Source of the DNA: Bacillota bacterium
GTDB taxonomy: Bacteria > Bacillota_I > Bacilli_A > RFN20 > CAG-826
Length of the DNA: 6,148 bases
Direction of reading: 5' to 3'
NCBI GenBank assembly: GCA_023396795.1
Contig: JAEWUY010000067.1
Location: forward strand, 1-6,148
How positions within the stretch are numbered: position 1 is the first letter of the stretch; every line of letters starts with the position of its first letter. Shown piece by piece: positions 5,044 through 6,148 of the stretch. Both the position numbers and the translations under genes were made by a program. The notes under the pieces are model-generated. The model saw nothing but the letters and a program-made list of their open reading frames with translations. It was not told the DNA's origin and did not search any database.

Positions 5044-6148
5044 ATGATTAATTTCCTCAGGCGAATCTTTATAAAAGATTATAAGAATGTCGGTGAATCC
5101 ATGGTTCGAACTGCCCATGGTAAACTCGCTTCTCTTTTTGGTGTTGTAACTAATGTTATTTTATTCGCTGTTAAGTTGGTGTTTGGTATTCTAGCCAGTT
5201 CCATTTCCATTATCGCAGATTCAATAAATAACTTATCTGATACCGGCAACTCTTTCGTGGCCTTAATCGGTTTTAAGATTTCTTCCAAGCCCGCAGATAA
5301 AGAACACCCCTTTGGCCATCAACGGCTCGAATATCTCGCCGGGTTAATTATCAGCATCGTCATCGTTGTCCTCGCCGGCAACATGCTCGTCCAATCTATT
5401 CAAAGAATAATTAGTAATGAGCCATCAACCTACACGCTATGGACTTTCATTATCCTCGGTATAGCTATCTTGTTAAAAGTCTATCAGTCTTGGTTTAACT
5501 ATCGCATAGGCAAATTGATTGGCTCGGTGACCTTAAAAGCGACAGCGGTAGACTCCCTCATGGATGTCTTCGCCACCTCCGCGGTCTTAGCCTCCGCCCT
5601 CGTATCTTTTTACCTTGGCTGGAACATCGATGGCTATATGGGCATTCTCGTCTCGATCGTCGTCGGCTACTCCGGCATCAAGATGATCAAAGAGACAATT
5701 GATCCTCTAATTGGCACACCCGCTGATAAACAACTCGTCGCCAAAGTCTTGAAGGATATTCTTTCTTTTAGCGGCGTTTTGGGCGTCCACGATTTACGCG
5801 TCCATTCTTATGGACCGACAAAAATCTTCATGTCTATCCATGTCGAAGTCGACTCCCATGTCAATATCGTCCACTCTCACGAGGTCGTCGATAAAATAGA
5901 AAGCCTTGTCAAAGACAAGTACGATATCGACTTAGTCATCCATATGGATCCGATCAATCCCAGCGATGAAGAGACGATCGCGATGATGCGCATCGTTCAA
6001 ACCGCTCTACTAGATATCTCCAAAGACTTGACGATGCACGACTTTCGCATCGTCAACGAAAAAAAGAAAAAGAAAGCAATTTTTGAAGTGGTTATTCCCT
6101 TCGAACTCAAGATGAGTCATGACGAGATTTTGAATAAACTCAAAGAAG
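5044..6148 (+). CDS. Cation diffusion facilitator (CDF) metal exporter, probably manganese type, cut at the C-terminus
   Basis: The frame is open for 368 codons to the window edge. CDF proteins export divalent metals across the cytoplasmic membrane in exchange for protons. Visible hallmarks are IADSINNLSD in helix 2 (57-66), HPFGHQRLEYLAG (88-100), AVDSLMD in helix 5 (168-174), DGYMGILVS (196-204), then a cytoplasmic domain with VHDLRVHSYG (248-257), HVEVDSH (266-272) and VIHMDP (298-303). A further C-terminal segment (MHDFRIV, 331-337, then FEVVIPFE) is typical of longer Firmicutes members, so only a short tail should be missing. By alignment to YiiP, the membrane metal site would be N62, D66, D170 and D174, the Asn-Asp-Asp-Asp set linked to manganese exporters such as MntE, and lacking the histidine of zinc types. 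The ATG at 5044 is preferred over M20 because the FIKDYKN...VR..HGKLA segment is conserved in relatives. No ribosome site precedes it. Confidence 0.9.
   Translation, partial: MINFLRRIFIKDYKNVGESMVRTAHGKLASLFGVVTNVILFAVKLVFGILASSISIIADSINNLSDTGNSFVALIGFKISSKPADKEHPFGHQRLEYLAGLIISIVIVVLAGNMLVQSIQRIISNEPSTYTLWTFIILGIAILLKVYQSWFNYRIGKLIGSVTLKATAVDSLMDVFATSAVLASALVSFYLGWNIDGYMGILVSIVVGYSGIKMIKETIDPLIGTPADKQLVAKVLKDILSFSGVLGVHDLRVHSYGPTKIFMSIHVEVDSHVNIVHSHEVVDKIESLVKDKYDIDLVIHMDPINPSDEETIAMMRIVQTALLDISKDLTMHDFRIVNEKKKKKAIFEVVIPFELKMSHDEILNKLKE

Noticed and set aside
5079..5288. Minus-strand frame of 69 codons
   Set aside because: It is antisense to the conserved N-terminal half of the CDF transporter.
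1..6148. tRNA, rRNA, insertion sequence ends or integrase
   Set aside because: No cloverleaf, rRNA-like stretch, transposase frame or paired terminal repeat was seen by eye on either strand.

Overview
The window looks like a low-GC Bacillota chromosome, most likely an uncultured Mollicutes-like or Erysipelotrichia-like member of the Bacilli. The evidence is the A/T-rich spacers, purine-rich ribosome sites, a Gram-positive style secreted protein ending in a membrane helix and a Lys/Arg tail, and a Firmicutes-type cation efflux (CDF) transporter. TGG encodes tryptophan and no reading frame needs TGA as a sense codon, so the standard code fits. The lineage is inferred from protein style; no rRNA or marker gene is present.

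Bases 1-2381 hold three genes on the minus strand, read in the order FRG-domain protein (2381-1173), ImmA/IrrE-like HExxH zinc protease (1105-542), PD-(D/E)XK-fold nuclease-like protein (517 to beyond base 1). The gaps are 67 and 24 bp. The last gene is cut by the window edge and is missing from a simple complete-ORF scan, but 172 codons are open with a good ribosome site. This is an accessory-type group, and a defence or mobile-element module is a reasonable hypothesis. Joint function is inferred only from adjacency and families.

Bases 2382-2987 are a roughly 600-bp divergent spacer with no convincing gene. It holds candidate promoter elements, an 8-bp inverted repeat, a cluster of TGTGCA-type half sites and inverted repeats just before the plus-strand gene, and a short membrane-helix-like reading frame with no usable start.

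Bases 2988-4934 encode a 648-residue secreted, membrane-anchored multidomain protein: signal peptide, beta-rich module, Big_2 Ig-like domain, Big_3-like domain, lamin-tail domain, helical module and C-terminal anchor. A GC-rich hairpin (4956-4983) probably ends its transcript. A cation diffusion facilitator gene starts at 5044 and runs off the right edge. Its inferred membrane metal site (Asn-Asp-Asp-Asp) suggests manganese export. Its later part uses more C-ending codons than the minus-strand cassette, consistent with a core gene beside acquired DNA.
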